A stretch of 64,000 nucleotides of DNA from DASUPK01 sp963804595 (GCA_963804595.1 CAWDQZ010000009.1:62001-126000); one strand, 5' to 3'. Counted from the first letter of the stretch, positions 33,946 to 43,139 are shown. Numbers and translations are program-made. The notes: generated by a model not told the origin, from the sequence alone.

Positions 33946-34901
33946 ACCGCTGGCATGTCCACGGTGCGGAAGGAGTCGATCGTCCGCCGCAGACCCTCCT
34001 CCAGCGGCATCTCGGCCTCGAAGCCGATCAGCTCCCGGGCCCGGGTCACGTCGAGGTAGCGCTTCGGCTGGCCGTCGGGTCTCGAGCTGTCCCAGACCGT
34101 CTTGCCCTCATAGCCGGTGAGCTCGGAGATCATCTCGGCGAGATCCCGGATCCGCGTCTCGGTCCCGGTGCCGATGTTGACGGGGTCGGAGACGTCGAGC
34201 ATCTCGGCACAGAGGAGCAGTGCGCGAGCCGCGTCGTCGACGTAGAGGAACTCGCGGGTCGGCTCGCCGGTTCCCCAGAGCACCACCTCGGGCTCCCCGC
34301 GCTCCGTGGCCAGCGCGTACTTGTGGACCATCGCCGCGATCACATGGGAGTCCTCGAGGTCGAAATTGTCGCCCGGCCCGTAGAGGTTGGCCATCACCGG
34401 GACGCAGGAGTCGAGCCCGTACTGGCGCCGGTAGGCGTCCGAGAGCACGAAGTTCATCTTCTTGGCGAGACCGTACGGCGCGTTCGACTCCTCCGGATAG
34501 CCGTTCCAGATCTCGTCCTCCGAGAAGGGCACCGGGGTGAACTTGGGATAGGCGCAGACCGAGCCGGCCGCGACCAGCTTGCCGATCTCGAGCTCCCTGG
34601 CCGCCTCGAAGACGTTCAGGCTCATCGCCAGGTTGTCGTGGGCGAGCGGCGCCGGGTTGCGCCGGTTGAAGCCGATGCCGCCGACATTGGCCGCCAGGTG
34701 GAGGACGACCTCGGCGCCCTCCAACGCGCGCTTGGCGGCCTCCCGCTCCCGGAGGTCGTGCTCGGCCGACCTGACCACGCCCGCATCCGCCCCCAGATCG
34801 CGGAGCAGCGCCGTCGTCGGCTTGCCGAGGAATCCGGCGCCGCCGGTGACGACCACACGCTTGCCGGACCAGAAGCCGGGATCTGGGGCTGCGGGGGCCA
34901 T
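33930..34901 (-). CDS. fcl: GDP-L-fucose synthase-like NAD(P)-dependent epimerase/reductase
   Basis: A 323-residue extended SDR. The nucleotide-binding motif VVVTGGAGFLGKPT is at 16-29. GSVCAYPKFTPVPFSEDEIW corresponds to the GDP-fucose synthase 'GSSCIYPK' segment, the YxxxK pair is in APYGLAKKMN, and GTGEPTREFLYVDDAARALL is the hallmark of the Fcl/WcaG group. Fcl converts GDP-4-keto-6-deoxymannose (the Gmd product) to GDP-L-fucose by epimerisation and reduction. Gmd homologs are present at 38652 and 51538. 'GERGEPEVVLWGTGEPTREF' order is canonical, but a related C4-reductase or heptose enzyme cannot be excluded. TAGCCT lies 9 nt before the ATG. Confidence 0.75.
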   Translation of the reverse strand: MAPAAPDPGFWSGKRVVVTGGAGFLGKPTTALLRDLGADAGVVRSAEHDLREREAAKRALEGAEVVLHLAANVGGIGFNRRNPAPLAHDNLAMSLNVFEAARELEIGKLVAAGSVCAYPKFTPVPFSEDEIWNGYPEESNAPYGLAKKMNFVLSDAYRRQYGLDSCVPVMANLYGPGDNFDLEDSHVIAAMVHKYALATERGEPEVVLWGTGEPTREFLYVDDAARALLLCAEMLDVSDPVNIGTGTETRIRDLAEMISELTGYEGKTVWDSSRPDGQPKRYLDVTRARELIGFEAEMPLEEGLRRTIDSFRTVDMPAVASSA

Positions 34902-34910
34902 TCGCAGGGA

Positions 34911-34916
34911 AGGCTA
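34911..34916 (-). promoter_or_regulatory. Candidate -10 box TAGCCT, leaderless promoter
   Basis: On the minus strand TAGCCT ends 9 nt before the ATG at 34901 of the fcl-like gene. Confidence 0.45.
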
Positions 34917-34957
34917 GCGGCCGGGCTTACCAGCACTCGCGTTCTGTGTCGGAGCGA

Positions 34958-35851
34958 CTAGGGGAAGCTGGCCCGGATCATTCCCCAGGTTCCCGGATCG
35001 AGCGCGGCGATCGCGTGCGGCACCGCCCCACGAACGAGCTCACCGCCTCTCACTTCGGGCCACTCACCTATGAAGGTGCGATAGCGATAGTCACCCAGGT
35101 CAGCCAATCGCTCGAGGCAATCATCAACCGCCTCCGCCAGCTCGCGATGGAACTCGAAGTCGATGGTGGCGATCGGGTGAGAAAGGCCCCGCAGTGCCTG
35201 CGGCTCGAACCCCTCCACGTCGATCTTGCAGTAGGAGGGCACTCCGTGCGAATCGATCAGGGAATCAAGGGTGACCACCGGGACCTCGATGGGTTCGAGC
35301 CAGACCTCCGGCGGCATGTACCCCTTCTCCATCGCGATGCGCCGCCAGTCCGTGGACATCGACGCATGGGTACTGCTCGTGGTGGACGGCCGCAACTCCC
35401 CTGTACCGATCCAGTCCGCCACCGCGGCCCGGACGGTTGAAACATCCGGATCCGCGGCGAACCTGCGCTGCATCACGGCGACGCACTCCGCCTGTGGCTC
35501 CACCGCGACAACCCGAGAGCCGAGCGAGCGCAGGACAGCGGACCATTCCCCGACGTTCGCGCCCACATCGAACGCGAGCTGGCCGCGCTGGGCCGCCGGC
35601 GCAAGGAAGCGCCTTATCCGATGCGCGCGATAGCGCTTCTGCAGCCGGCGGTGCAGAGGTCCGTGCGGCGGTGTGGCGCGGCTCATGGAGCACCGGAACG
35701 CCGGTCGCGGCGCGGACACCCCGGGTGGGATTGGGATGCCCAACCGCCTCGCCGTACGGCGGCCGATGTCCATCGCAACCAGGACGAGGCGCCGTGGGGC
35801 AAAGCGATCCCTGGCCTTCACTCCCCGAACACTAGACTCGCGCGGCTTCAT
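34958..35851 (-). CDS. FkbM family methyltransferase
   Basis: 297 residues from ATG 35851; internal Met at residues 27 or 55 are alternatives, since similarity begins only near residue 85. SAM-binding motif I is LAFDVGANVGEWSAVLRSL (92-110), followed by VVAVEPQAECVAVMQRRF (acidic end of beta-2), VVTLDSLIDSHGVPSYCKID and VEGFEPQALRGLSHPI, the diagnostic FkbM 'KIDVEG.E..L.G' motif. It is expected to O-methylate sugars of the surface polymer. The gene is divergent from the GT4 gene at 35885 with 33 nt between starts. Confidence 0.8.
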   Translation of the reverse strand: MKPRESSVRGVKARDRFAPRRLVLVAMDIGRRTARRLGIPIPPGVSAPRPAFRCSMSRATPPHGPLHRRLQKRYRAHRIRRFLAPAAQRGQLAFDVGANVGEWSAVLRSLGSRVVAVEPQAECVAVMQRRFAADPDVSTVRAAVADWIGTGELRPSTTSSTHASMSTDWRRIAMEKGYMPPEVWLEPIEVPVVTLDSLIDSHGVPSYCKIDVEGFEPQALRGLSHPIATIDFEFHRELAEAVDDCLERLADLGDYRYRTFIGEWPEVRGGELVRGAVPHAIAALDPGTWGMIRASFP

Positions 35852-35884
35852 GACCGAGCCATTGCCCCCGAGGCGCCGGGAAGC

Positions 35885-37114
35885 ATGACGCTGCGCGTCG
35901 GTATCGATGCGCGTCTGGGCGCCGGGCAGTTCGGCGGCGTCGAGCAGGTGGTGATCGGGCTGGCCTCGGCCCTCTCCCGGCTCGAGGACGGAGACGAGGA
36001 GTACCTCTTCCTAGCCCACCCCGAGCACGACGAATGGATCCGCCCCTATCTCGGCGGTCCCTGCCGCCTGCTCCACACCCGCCGCGGCTACCTGGACAGG
36101 CGTTCGCGGGCGATCGCTCGCGGGCTGATCGAGCGGGTGCCGAGGATCGGCACGAGGTTCGCGGTGCGGCCCAGCGACGGCACCCTCGAGCGCGCCGGCG
36201 TCGAGGTCATCCACTTCCCGATCCAGGATGCGTTCACCACCGAGATCTCGAGCATCTACCAGCCGCACGATCTGCAGCACCTCCACCTACCCGAGCTGTT
36301 CAGCAGCTGGGAGCGCGCCCGGCGAGAGGCCATCTATCGCGCCCATTGCGCGAGGGCGACGCTGGTCGTGGCCATGACCTCGTGGGGCCGCCGCGACTTC
36401 ATCGAGAACTATGGGCTGCCGGCGGAGAAGGTGACGGTGGTGCCGGGGGGATCCGTCCTCCGCGAGTACCCGGCTCCCACCCAGTCCGATCTCAACCGGC
36501 TGCGCTCCCGCCTCTCGCTTCCCGACTCCTTCCTTCTCTACCCCGCCCAGACCTGGCCCCACAAGAATCATGAGCGCCTGCTCTGGGCGCTCGCCAGGAT
36601 CAGGGACGAGAGCGGCATGACCATTCCCCTGGTCTGTCCGGGCAGGCAGACCCGCTACTTCAGCCGCATGCGCGGCCTGGTCTCCGGCCTGGGTCTTGCG
36701 AAGACGACCTCGTTCCCCGGTTTCGTCAGCTCCTTAGAGCTCCGCGGCCTCTACGAGGTGGGGACCGCCCTGGTCTTCCCGAGCAGGTTCGAGGGCTGGG
36801 GGCTTCCGATCTGCGAGGCGTTCGACGCGGGTCTGCCGGTTGCCTCCTCGACCGCGACGGGTCTCCCCGACATCGTCGGCGATGCGGGGCTGCTGTTCGA
36901 CCCCGATGACGTCGCCGAGATGGCCCGCCAGCTGCACCGGATTTGGACCGACGAGGGGCTCCGGACGGACCTCCGCGCGCGTGGGAAGAAGCGGGCGGCT
37001 GAGTTCTCCTTCGACCGCACGGCGCGCCTTTTCCGCGCTCACTACCGCCAGATCGGCGGGCGAAGGCTTGCAGAGGAAGACCGTATTCTTCTGGCCTCCC
37101 CGCCTCCGGCCTGA
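35885..37114 (+). CDS. Glycosyltransferase family 4 (GT-B)
   Basis: 409 residues from ATG 35885 (MTLRVGIDARLG); the open frame extends upstream to 35621, but that part is the antisense of the FkbM gene. The N-terminal domain has GAGQFGGVEQVVIGLASALS and HFPIQDAFTTEISSIYQPHD. The C-terminal domain has LLYPAQTWPHKNHERLLWAL (start of the nucleotide-sugar domain), FPGFVSSLELRGLYEVGTAL and the GT4 E-x7-E motif FEGWGLPICEAFDAGLPVAS. Close paralog of the minus-strand gene at 43136-44392. Acts in the cytosol on a lipid-linked acceptor. A possible -10 TAGACT at 35833 precedes it. Confidence 0.88.
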   Translation: MTLRVGIDARLGAGQFGGVEQVVIGLASALSRLEDGDEEYLFLAHPEHDEWIRPYLGGPCRLLHTRRGYLDRRSRAIARGLIERVPRIGTRFAVRPSDGTLERAGVEVIHFPIQDAFTTEISSIYQPHDLQHLHLPELFSSWERARREAIYRAHCARATLVVAMTSWGRRDFIENYGLPAEKVTVVPGGSVLREYPAPTQSDLNRLRSRLSLPDSFLLYPAQTWPHKNHERLLWALARIRDESGMTIPLVCPGRQTRYFSRMRGLVSGLGLAKTTSFPGFVSSLELRGLYEVGTALVFPSRFEGWGLPICEAFDAGLPVASSTATGLPDIVGDAGLLFDPDDVAEMARQLHRIWTDEGLRTDLRARGKKRAAEFSFDRTARLFRAHYRQIGGRRLAEEDRILLASPPPA

Positions 37115-37126
37115 TGCCGGGGCATC

Positions 37127-37462
37127 ATGTGCGAGATGGACACCGGCTCCGACCACAAGCGCGGCATCCCGGCGGCTCAGCGCGCCGTCGCGGCCGTACT
37201 CTCCTTGCTCCGCAGGGCGTTGGGGGGCGTGTACCAGATCGTCTTCCGCGACAGGCTGCGCGACATCGACCAGCAGACCGAGCGGCTGGGGTCTGCGTCG
37301 GTCGAGGCAGTCACCCACCTCGGAAGTGAGGTGAGGGCCCTGGAGGCTCGACTCGAGAGGATTGAACGGGAACTCGCCGCACTGCTCGAGGTGCTCGAGC
37401 GCCGAGAGCGCCGAGACGCGGAGGACGGCGAGAAGGTCCCCGCCCGTCCGTCCGCTGGCTAG
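37127..37462 (+). CDS. Small basic/coiled-coil protein paired with the next GT4
   Basis: A 111-residue hypothetical protein. A short amphipathic N-terminal segment (VAAVLSLLRRALGGVYQIVF) is followed by a continuous coiled coil (VEAVTHLGSEVRALEARLER, IERELAALLEVLERRE). Its TAG stop overlaps the GTG start of the following GT4 by one base (TAGTG). The N-terminal part of the 208-residue protein at 49940-50566, which also overlaps a GT4 start by one base, has the same layout and some matching residues (LRVPYRLL...., AVESLAYVGVELRRI). It may be a membrane-associating partner of the GT4. No known family. Confidence 0.6.
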   Translation: MCEMDTGSDHKRGIPAAQRAVAAVLSLLRRALGGVYQIVFRDRLRDIDQQTERLGSASVEAVTHLGSEVRALEARLERIERELAALLEVLERRERRDAEDGEKVPARPSAG

Positions 37463-38655
37463 TGGCGCTCGACCCAGAGTCCGTTTGGCTGGACGCCCGA
37501 GGGACGCAGAGCGTTGGGCACGCTGAGCGCGGGATCGCCCGCTACGTCACCGAGCACGCGTTGGCGCTGCTCGAACTGGCGCCGGACAAGATCAGCACAG
37601 TCGGCTTGAGCCCTGAGGTGCCGGTGCCGCTCGGCGCAGCGTCGCTGCAGCACTCAGGCAAAGCCGTCTGGCAGACCTCCGAAAGTGGCCCAAGCGGGCG
37701 CATGCCGCCCATTTACCACGTCATGTCGCCGTTCGAGGCCGACCTCGAGCTGAATGAGATCTGGCCGACGTGGAGCCGGGGCGCTCGGCTGGTCGTGACG
37801 CTGTACGACCTGATCCCTCTGATCATGCGGGAGCGCTACAACGCCGACTGGGGCTATATGGCGACCGCCTGGATCGCCCGGCTCGGTCTGCTCGGGTCGG
37901 CCCAGCAGGTGCTCACCATCTCCCGGCAGACCGCCGACGACGCCATGGAGCGCCTCAACATCCCGGAGGAGCGGATCACGGTGATCGACTCCGGCGTCTC
38001 CGATCGCTTCTCCTCGCTCGTCAAGACCGACGAGGACGCCACCTCGATCCTGCAGTCGGAGCTTCCCAGAGTCCGTCCGGGATTCCTCCTCTATGTCGGA
38101 GGCGTCGACTACCGGAAGAACCTGGAGGGGACGATCGGCGCCTATGCGCAGCTGCCCGCCTCGACGCGGGATGCCCACCAGCTCGTAATCGCCTGCAATC
38201 TCGCCCACCATCTCCGCTTCACCCTCCGGATATTCGCGCAGCGGCTGGGAATCGAGTCGCGCAACCTGCTACTCACTGGATTCGTCTCCGATCGCGAGCT
38301 GGCCGCGCTCTACCGCGCGTGCGAGCTCTTCGTCTTCCCGTCCCTGTACGAGGGGGCCGGCCTGCCGATCCTCGAAGCGATGACCTGCGGGGCGCCGGTG
38401 GCAGCCAGCGGCACCTCGGCGATTCCCGAGCTCCTCGGCGATGACGAGGCCACATTCGACCCCGCCGACCCGGCGGACATCGCGCGCACCATCCGCGAGG
38501 CCCTCGAGACGCCGGGAAAGCTGCGTGTACTGCGGGAGCGCTCCGTGCAACGCGTCCAGCTCTACACGTGGAAGCGCGTCGCGAGGCGCACGCTGGAGGG
38601 CTATGAACGCGCGCTCGAGCTGCCCTTCGACCGGGTTGAGGTCCCGGCCCCGTGA
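37462..38655 (+). CDS. Glycosyltransferase family 4
   Basis: 397 residues; GTG start in a TAGTG overlap with the preceding small gene. N-domain: SVWLDARGTQSVGHAERGIA, RLVVTLYDLIPLIMRERYNA and the linker SAQQVLTISRQTADDAME, ITVIDSGVSDRF. C-domain: FLLYVGGVDYRKNLEGTIGA (GT4 'VGxxxxrKNl'), LTGFVSDRELAALYRACELF and the E-x7-E nucleotide-sugar motif YEGAGLPILEAMTCGAPVAA. It matches the first half of the double GT4 at 47552-49940. The GTGA overlap with the Gmd-like gene downstream indicates an operon of four genes. Confidence 0.88.
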   Translation: MALDPESVWLDARGTQSVGHAERGIARYVTEHALALLELAPDKISTVGLSPEVPVPLGAASLQHSGKAVWQTSESGPSGRMPPIYHVMSPFEADLELNEIWPTWSRGARLVVTLYDLIPLIMRERYNADWGYMATAWIARLGLLGSAQQVLTISRQTADDAMERLNIPEERITVIDSGVSDRFSSLVKTDEDATSILQSELPRVRPGFLLYVGGVDYRKNLEGTIGAYAQLPASTRDAHQLVIACNLAHHLRFTLRIFAQRLGIESRNLLLTGFVSDRELAALYRACELFVFPSLYEGAGLPILEAMTCGAPVAASGTSAIPELLGDDEATFDPADPADIARTIREALETPGKLRVLRERSVQRVQLYTWKRVARRTLEGYERALELPFDRVEVPAP

Positions 38656-39614
38656 GCCGAGCGCTGGTCACCGGGATCACCGGACAGGACGGGTCCTATC
38701 TGGCCGAGCTGTTGCTCGACAAGGGCTACGAGGTCCATGGCCTTGTCCACGGATCAACCAACGGGCGCTTCGAGCGGCTCGACGGAGTCATCGATCGGAT
38801 TACCCTGCATCCCGGCGACGTCCTCGACGAGCACTCCCTGGTCGGCGTGCTCCGCAGGTGCTCGCCGGACGAGGTCTACAACCTGGCGGCCATGTCATCG
38901 GTCGCAGAGTCCTGGCGGCTCGCGGTGGCGACGGCGGAGTACACCGCAGTCGGAGTTACGCGCCTGATCGAGGGGATCCGGCAGGTCTGTCCCGAGGCCC
39001 GCTTCTATCAGGCCTCTTCCTCCGAGATGTTCGGCCGCGCTCGCGAAAAGCCACAGAGCGAAGCGACGCCGTTCTACCCACGCAGCCCGTACGGGGTGGC
39101 CAAGGCCTACGGCCACTTCATCACTGTCAACTACCGCGAGAGCTTCGGGCTGCACGCCAGCTCCGGGATCCTCTTCAACCACGAGTCTCCTCGGCGCGGC
39201 CAGTCGTTCGTCACCCGGCGAATCAGCCGCGGGGTAGCCGAGATCAAGCTCGGCCTGGCTGACGAGCTGGTCCTCGGCGACCTCGAGGTTCGCCGCGACT
39301 GGGGCTACGCCAAGGAATACGTGGAGGCGATGTGGCTGATGCTCCAGGAGCCGGAGGCCGACGACTACGTGATCGGCACCGGCGTCTCGCACTCCGTCCG
39401 CGACCTTGTGGAGGTCGCGTTCGCCAGCGTCGGCCTGAAGGCCGAGGACCACGTCAGGGTCGATCAGGCCCTCGCCCGGCCGGCGGACATCGAGGAGCTC
39501 GTCGCTGACGCCTCGAAGGCCAGGCGCGTGCTCGGCTGGGAGCCCCGGACTTCCTTCGAGGAGGTCGTGAAGATGATGGTCCGCACCGACCTCGAGGCTT
39601 TGGCTCCCCGCTAG
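38652..39614 (+). CDS. GDP-mannose 4,6-dehydratase-like extended SDR
   Basis: A 320-residue paralog of Gmd (51538-52602). The NADP motif ALVTGITGQDGSYLAELLL is at 4-22. Catalytic region: FYQASSSEMFG (S/E of the active site) and YxxxK in SPYGVAKAYGHFITV; the cofactor/substrate loop is NHESPRRGQSFVTRRI. It is shorter than Gmd because the 'RRSSSFNT...' loop after the first strand is reduced (VHGSTNGRFERLDGV) and the segment 'GAQSHV.VSF' is AAMSSVAESW. It may be a true dehydratase or a related GDP-/CDP-sugar 4,6-dehydratase or reductase. Its GTG start overlaps the GT4 stop (GTGA). Confidence 0.75.
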   Translation: MSRALVTGITGQDGSYLAELLLDKGYEVHGLVHGSTNGRFERLDGVIDRITLHPGDVLDEHSLVGVLRRCSPDEVYNLAAMSSVAESWRLAVATAEYTAVGVTRLIEGIRQVCPEARFYQASSSEMFGRAREKPQSEATPFYPRSPYGVAKAYGHFITVNYRESFGLHASSGILFNHESPRRGQSFVTRRISRGVAEIKLGLADELVLGDLEVRRDWGYAKEYVEAMWLMLQEPEADDYVIGTGVSHSVRDLVEVAFASVGLKAEDHVRVDQALARPADIEELVADASKARRVLGWEPRTSFEEVVKMMVRTDLEALAPR

Positions 39615-39631
39615 CGTCGGAGACCCGGACC

Positions 39632-39637
39632 TATACT
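39632..39637 (+). promoter_or_regulatory. Candidate -10 box TATACT, leaderless promoter
   Basis: TATACT, 10 nt before the TTG at 39648. The surrounding CTATACTCGCC matches that at 31060-31069 (ATATACTCGCC), suggesting a shared promoter element. Confidence 0.45.
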
Positions 39638-39647
39638 CGCCGCCGCT

Positions 39648-40331
39648 TTGCCGCCGCCTCTATCCGATCCATACCTCCGCTGCAAGGTTTGCGAGCGCGG
39701 CGACCTTCGCGATCGCCCGCTCCGAAAGCTGATCAGAGAGGTGTACTCACAGAACGGGTCGGGATCGCGCCTTCCCTTCGGGCGTCGCCCGGGGCGGTCC
39801 GGTCGGAAGCGCGAGCGCTGGGAGACGGCGATGGCTCTGCACGCGTTTGATCTGCTCGGAGTGCTCTCCGACCAGGCCGAGGTGCTCGCGGTCGGTTCCG
39901 CCCTCGAGCCGGCGGTGCGGTGGCTAACTCCGAGAACACGGCGGGTGTGCCATCTGGCCGAGGCTACGAGCCCGCTCCAGCCCGACCGCGTGGACGCCTC
40001 GTTCGGGGTCATCTTCTGCTCGGGCGCCATCGAACGGCTGGCGGGGCTCCGGGAGGCGCGGGCTGCGGTGCGCGAGCTCCACCGCGTGCTCCGGCCGGGA
40101 GGCGTCGCCGCCATCTCGACGGGGTTCCGGCTCGACGGAGCAGCACCGGGACCCTCCGGGCGGCTGCTGATGGACGAGGCGGAGCTAAGGGAGACCATCC
40201 TCGGCGACGGCCTGATCTGGGCGACGGCGAGCCCGCTGCAGCTGGCGGCTTCTTCGCCTGTGGTCGAGGAGGAGGGCTCCCACGTCTGGACAAGCGTCCA
40301 CCTTCTGCTCGTCAAGCCGCTCTACCACTGA
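39648..40331 (+). CDS. Class I SAM methyltransferase-like protein with N-terminal Cys pair
   Basis: 227 residues, TTG start. It begins PYLRCKVCERGDLRDRPLRK (Cys-x2-Cys) and continues with WETAMALHAFDLLGVL, AEVLAVGSALEPAVRWLTPR, FGVIFCSGAIERLAGLREAR and ELHRVLRPGGVAAISTGFRL, ending SHVWTSVHLLLVKPL. Motif order parallels the 50628-51524 methyltransferase (SYCKLCELEDFRD, FSSGSIEHFGGLDDIHR, MYRVVRPGGVVALATEFRL, LWTSVHAALIKP) but it is ~70 residues shorter and motif I is degraded (AVGSALEP for GVGAGSE). It may be a weakened or specialised copy. Confidence 0.65.
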   Translation: MPPPLSDPYLRCKVCERGDLRDRPLRKLIREVYSQNGSGSRLPFGRRPGRSGRKRERWETAMALHAFDLLGVLSDQAEVLAVGSALEPAVRWLTPRTRRVCHLAEATSPLQPDRVDASFGVIFCSGAIERLAGLREARAAVRELHRVLRPGGVAAISTGFRLDGAAPGPSGRLLMDEAELRETILGDGLIWATASPLQLAASSPVVEEEGSHVWTSVHLLLVKPLYH

Positions 40332-40336
40332 CCCGC

Positions 40337-41275
40337 ATGGAGCCGGCCCTGCGGACACCGGTGGTAATGACCATCTTCAACCGCCCCGCGACGACCTCGC
40401 GGGTGTTCGAGGCGGTTCGGGCGGCACGGCCCGAGAGGCTGCTGCTGATCGCCGACGGACCGCGGGATGACCGGCCCCATGAGGCTCGGCTGTGTCGTGA
40501 GACGCGAGCTGTGGTGGAGCGCGTGGACTGGGAGTGCGAGGTAGCGACCGAGTACTCGGACACCAACCTGGGCTGCCGCGGGAGAGTTTCGAGCGGCCTG
40601 GATTGGGCGTTCGACATGGTCGAGGAGGCGATCGTGCTTGAAGACGACTGCCTTCCCCATCCGCCGTTCTTCCGTTACAGCGAGGAGCTGCTAGACCGCT
40701 ACCGGGATGACCGGCGCGTAATGCACATCAGCGGTGACAACTTCGAGCGAGCGGCGCTTCCCGAGGGAAGGCTCGCTCGCGTTGCGTGGCGGTTGCGCCG
40801 GCGGGGCGGCCCGAGCTACTACTTCTCGCGATACGCCCACGTCTGGGGATGGGCGTGCTGGCGGCGGGCCTGGGCGCTCTATGACGGGGAGCTGGCCGGC
40901 TGGGGCCCGGGGACTGCGGCGAAGGAGACCTTTCTCGAGCAGTTCTCGGATCCATCCGAGCGCTCCTTCTGGCAGAGCACCTTGGATCGGGTCGCCGCGG
41001 GCGAGATCGACAGCTGGGCCTACCGGTGGACCTTCTCGTGTCTCGCCCACGGCGGTCTCTCGGCAATGCCCCGGCGGAACCTGATCTCCAACATTGGCTT
41101 CGGCGCCGACGCCCTGCACACGACCGACCCGGCGAGCCCCCTGGCCGACCTGCCGCGGGAGGACCTCCGCTTCCCCCTCAGCCATCCACCCTCCGTCTCC
41201 AGGGACGAGAGGATCGATGCGCAGACCGCGCATCTGGCGTTCGGAGCGTCGCCGCCCGGCGGGGCGTCTTCCTAG
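40337..41275 (+). CDS. GT2-like glycosyltransferase (nucleotide-diphospho-sugar transferase type)
   Basis: 312 residues from ATG 40337; the longer open frame upstream is a shadow of the methyltransferase gene. PVVMTIFNRPATTSRVFEAV, RLLLIADGPRDDRPHEARLC, LGCRGRVSSGLDWAFDMVEE, AIVLEDDCLPHPPFFRYSEE (LEDDC as metal-binding motif) and YYFSRYAHVWGWACWRRAWA. Motifs with 'EDD' and 'WGWACWRR' are typical of a GT-A group seen in actinobacterial and cyanobacterial glycan clusters, where the catalytic Asp is in the same loop. Its end overlaps the convergent methyltransferase remnant by 4 nt. Confidence 0.75.
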   Translation: MEPALRTPVVMTIFNRPATTSRVFEAVRAARPERLLLIADGPRDDRPHEARLCRETRAVVERVDWECEVATEYSDTNLGCRGRVSSGLDWAFDMVEEAIVLEDDCLPHPPFFRYSEELLDRYRDDRRVMHISGDNFERAALPEGRLARVAWRLRRRGGPSYYFSRYAHVWGWACWRRAWALYDGELAGWGPGTAAKETFLEQFSDPSERSFWQSTLDRVAAGEIDSWAYRWTFSCLAHGGLSAMPRRNLISNIGFGADALHTTDPASPLADLPREDLRFPLSHPPSVSRDERIDAQTAHLAFGASPPGGASS

Positions 41276-42130
41276 CGCCTTCTCCGGGCGAGGATCGACC
41301 ACGGCGAGCCCGGCGGAGTCGTTTCGATGAGACGCCGGCGAACCTCCCTCCCCACCATCGGCAAGCGCTCGGCGATGCGCGGGCGGAGGCCCCCCATCCT
41401 CGGGCCGAGCATCCGGACCCGCAGCTCGCGCAGCTGCTCGTCGCTGCGCACTGCCGGGAAGGCATTGATCACGGTGTCGAAGGGCTTCCACATCCGGCGC
41501 ACCCGCAGGCTCCCTCCGTAGCGCCTCCAGGTAGGTCTCGATCGGGTACGCGGCCTCCGCCTGCAAGCCGATGAAGCGGATCGGTTCCCAGGAAGCTCGC
41601 GACCTGGGAATCCCTCTCGACGACGTGCTCGCGGCAGGCGAGGTCGATGCCGCTCGGGCGGAGGACCCTGCGGATTTCGCGGGCAGCCGCGACCAGGTCG
41701 TCCGAGCGTGGTGCATCGCCGACCTCGGAGTAAACGGCGTCGACGCTCTCGTCGGGGAGGTCGAATGGCCTCGCCGACGACCCTCGCATGCAGGCTCTGG
41801 ATCTCGAGAACCTGGGGTCGCTGGATGGCACTGGCGCGCTCGAGGCACGTGGCGAGGGGTCCGGCCCCCGCGCGCTGGACCCGCCAGGCGCCCCGCGCAG
41901 TGCCAGCGCGTACAAGGAGATCCGCGTCCCGGCCCACCAGATCGAAGCACTACGGCGTCCTGAATGCGGCCCGGCAGAGGGCCTCTTGGCGGCTACCGAA
42001 CTCCCCGGAGCTGCTCGTAGACGCATGGGCCGCCCAGTGCGGCGTCCTGTGCGAGGTAGGCATTCCTGCTCAGGTCCGCCTGCGCGGGTCGACGCGCAGG
42101 CGCTCGATCGCCTCTCCTCGGGACGGACGC
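41272..42130 (-). pseudogene. Class I SAM-dependent methyltransferase, several frameshifts
   Basis: Reading across frames gives PRADLSRNAYLAQDAALGGP, CVYEQLRGVR (N-terminus near 42130), SAIQRPQVLEIQSLHARV, RPFDLPDESVDAVYSEVGDA, RSDDLVAAAREIRRVLRPSG, EPIRFIGLQAEAAYPIETYL, EALRREPAG and MWKPFDTVINAFPAVRSDEQ, ending PPGSPWSILARRRR. 'FDLPDESVDAVYSE' and 'EIRRVLRPSG' are class I methyltransferase motifs IV/VI. At least three indels are needed. The neighbours on both sides belong to the polysaccharide locus, so it was probably a sugar methyltransferase. Confidence 0.55.
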
Positions 42131-42169
42131 GTGGGGCATGGTCGTCGCCCGCCTGGCCAAGAGTCGCAG

Positions 42170-43139
42170 CTAGCGCCGGCGGCGATCCCTGGACCGGATC
42201 GGGGGCCTGACACTCGCCGGCACGTGCTCCAGCAGGTCACCGGCGAAGCGTACGACCCGGGCGAACACGTAGTCGCGCAGCCACCGCCCGAGCCAGCGCC
42301 CGCCGAGCTGATCGCGGTAGGAGTAAACCTGCATCCTGTGCAGCGCCAGCACCGGTCGGAGCTTGAGCCGCTCCCAGCGAGTGAGGCTGTGGCCGAGCCG
42401 CGTCGGGAAGGTGTTTATCTCCCGCCTGAACTTCAACGGCTCGTGCGACTTCTGCTCCTCGTGCACCCCGCGGACCGAGAGCGCCTCCCCGGGGATCAGG
42501 ACCAGCTTCTCCCCGGCGAGCGCCAGCCTGCACATGAACTCACCGTCGAACACGTAATGGAGGTCCCGGCTGAACATACCGTGTGGACTCGAAGACTTCG
42601 CGTCGCCAGAAGACCGATGACTGCGGCAGGTAGAAGGGGACGACCAACCACCACTGACGGCCCCTGGGAAAGTGCTCCTCGTATCGCTCGGGCGGCTCGG
42701 GTCTCCACATGGCGATCTCCGTCAGCCGCCCCTCCGTGTCCAGGTCGAGGACCGCTCCTCCTACGTACATCGCGTCGGTGCTCTCGAGTAGCTCGATCGC
42801 GCGGTCAAATGCCCCTGGCAGGAAGTAGTCGTCGGAGTTGATGTAGGCGACCACCTCTCCGCTGGTCCGCTCGATCCCCTTGTTGATTGCGTCGGTCTGG
42901 CCCTTGTCGGGCTCCGACACCCACCAGGCCAGATGCTCCTCGTACCGTCGGATCACGTCGACGGTGCCGTCGGTCGAGCCGCCGTCGACGATGACGTACT
43001 CGAGGTTGGGATAGCCCTGCTCGAGCACCGACTCGATCGTCCGCTCGATGAACTGAGCCTGGTTGTAAGTCGGTGTGATGACCGAGAGCTTCGGCGGCAC
43101 GGGCGCCGGCGATTGTAGGAGGGGGAGTTCGACCGTCAA
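42170..43139 (-). CDS. Glycosyltransferase family 2 (one frameshift)
   Basis: ~320 residues when joined at ~42578. Frame one: KLSVITPTYNQAQFIERTIE, EYVIVDGGSTDGTVDVIRRY, WWVSEPDKGQTDAINKGIER, YINSDDYFLPGAFDRAIELL, WRPEPPERYEEHFPRGRQWW, LPQSSVFWRREVFES. Frame two: MFSRDLHYVFDGEFMCRLAL, RGVHEEQKSHEPLKFRREIN and ending PPIRSRDRRRR. It is a paralog of 31076-32324. Its ATG overlaps the stop of the upstream GT4 gene in an ATGA arrangement, so it belongs to the minus-strand operon FkbM-GT4-GT2. Confidence 0.8.
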
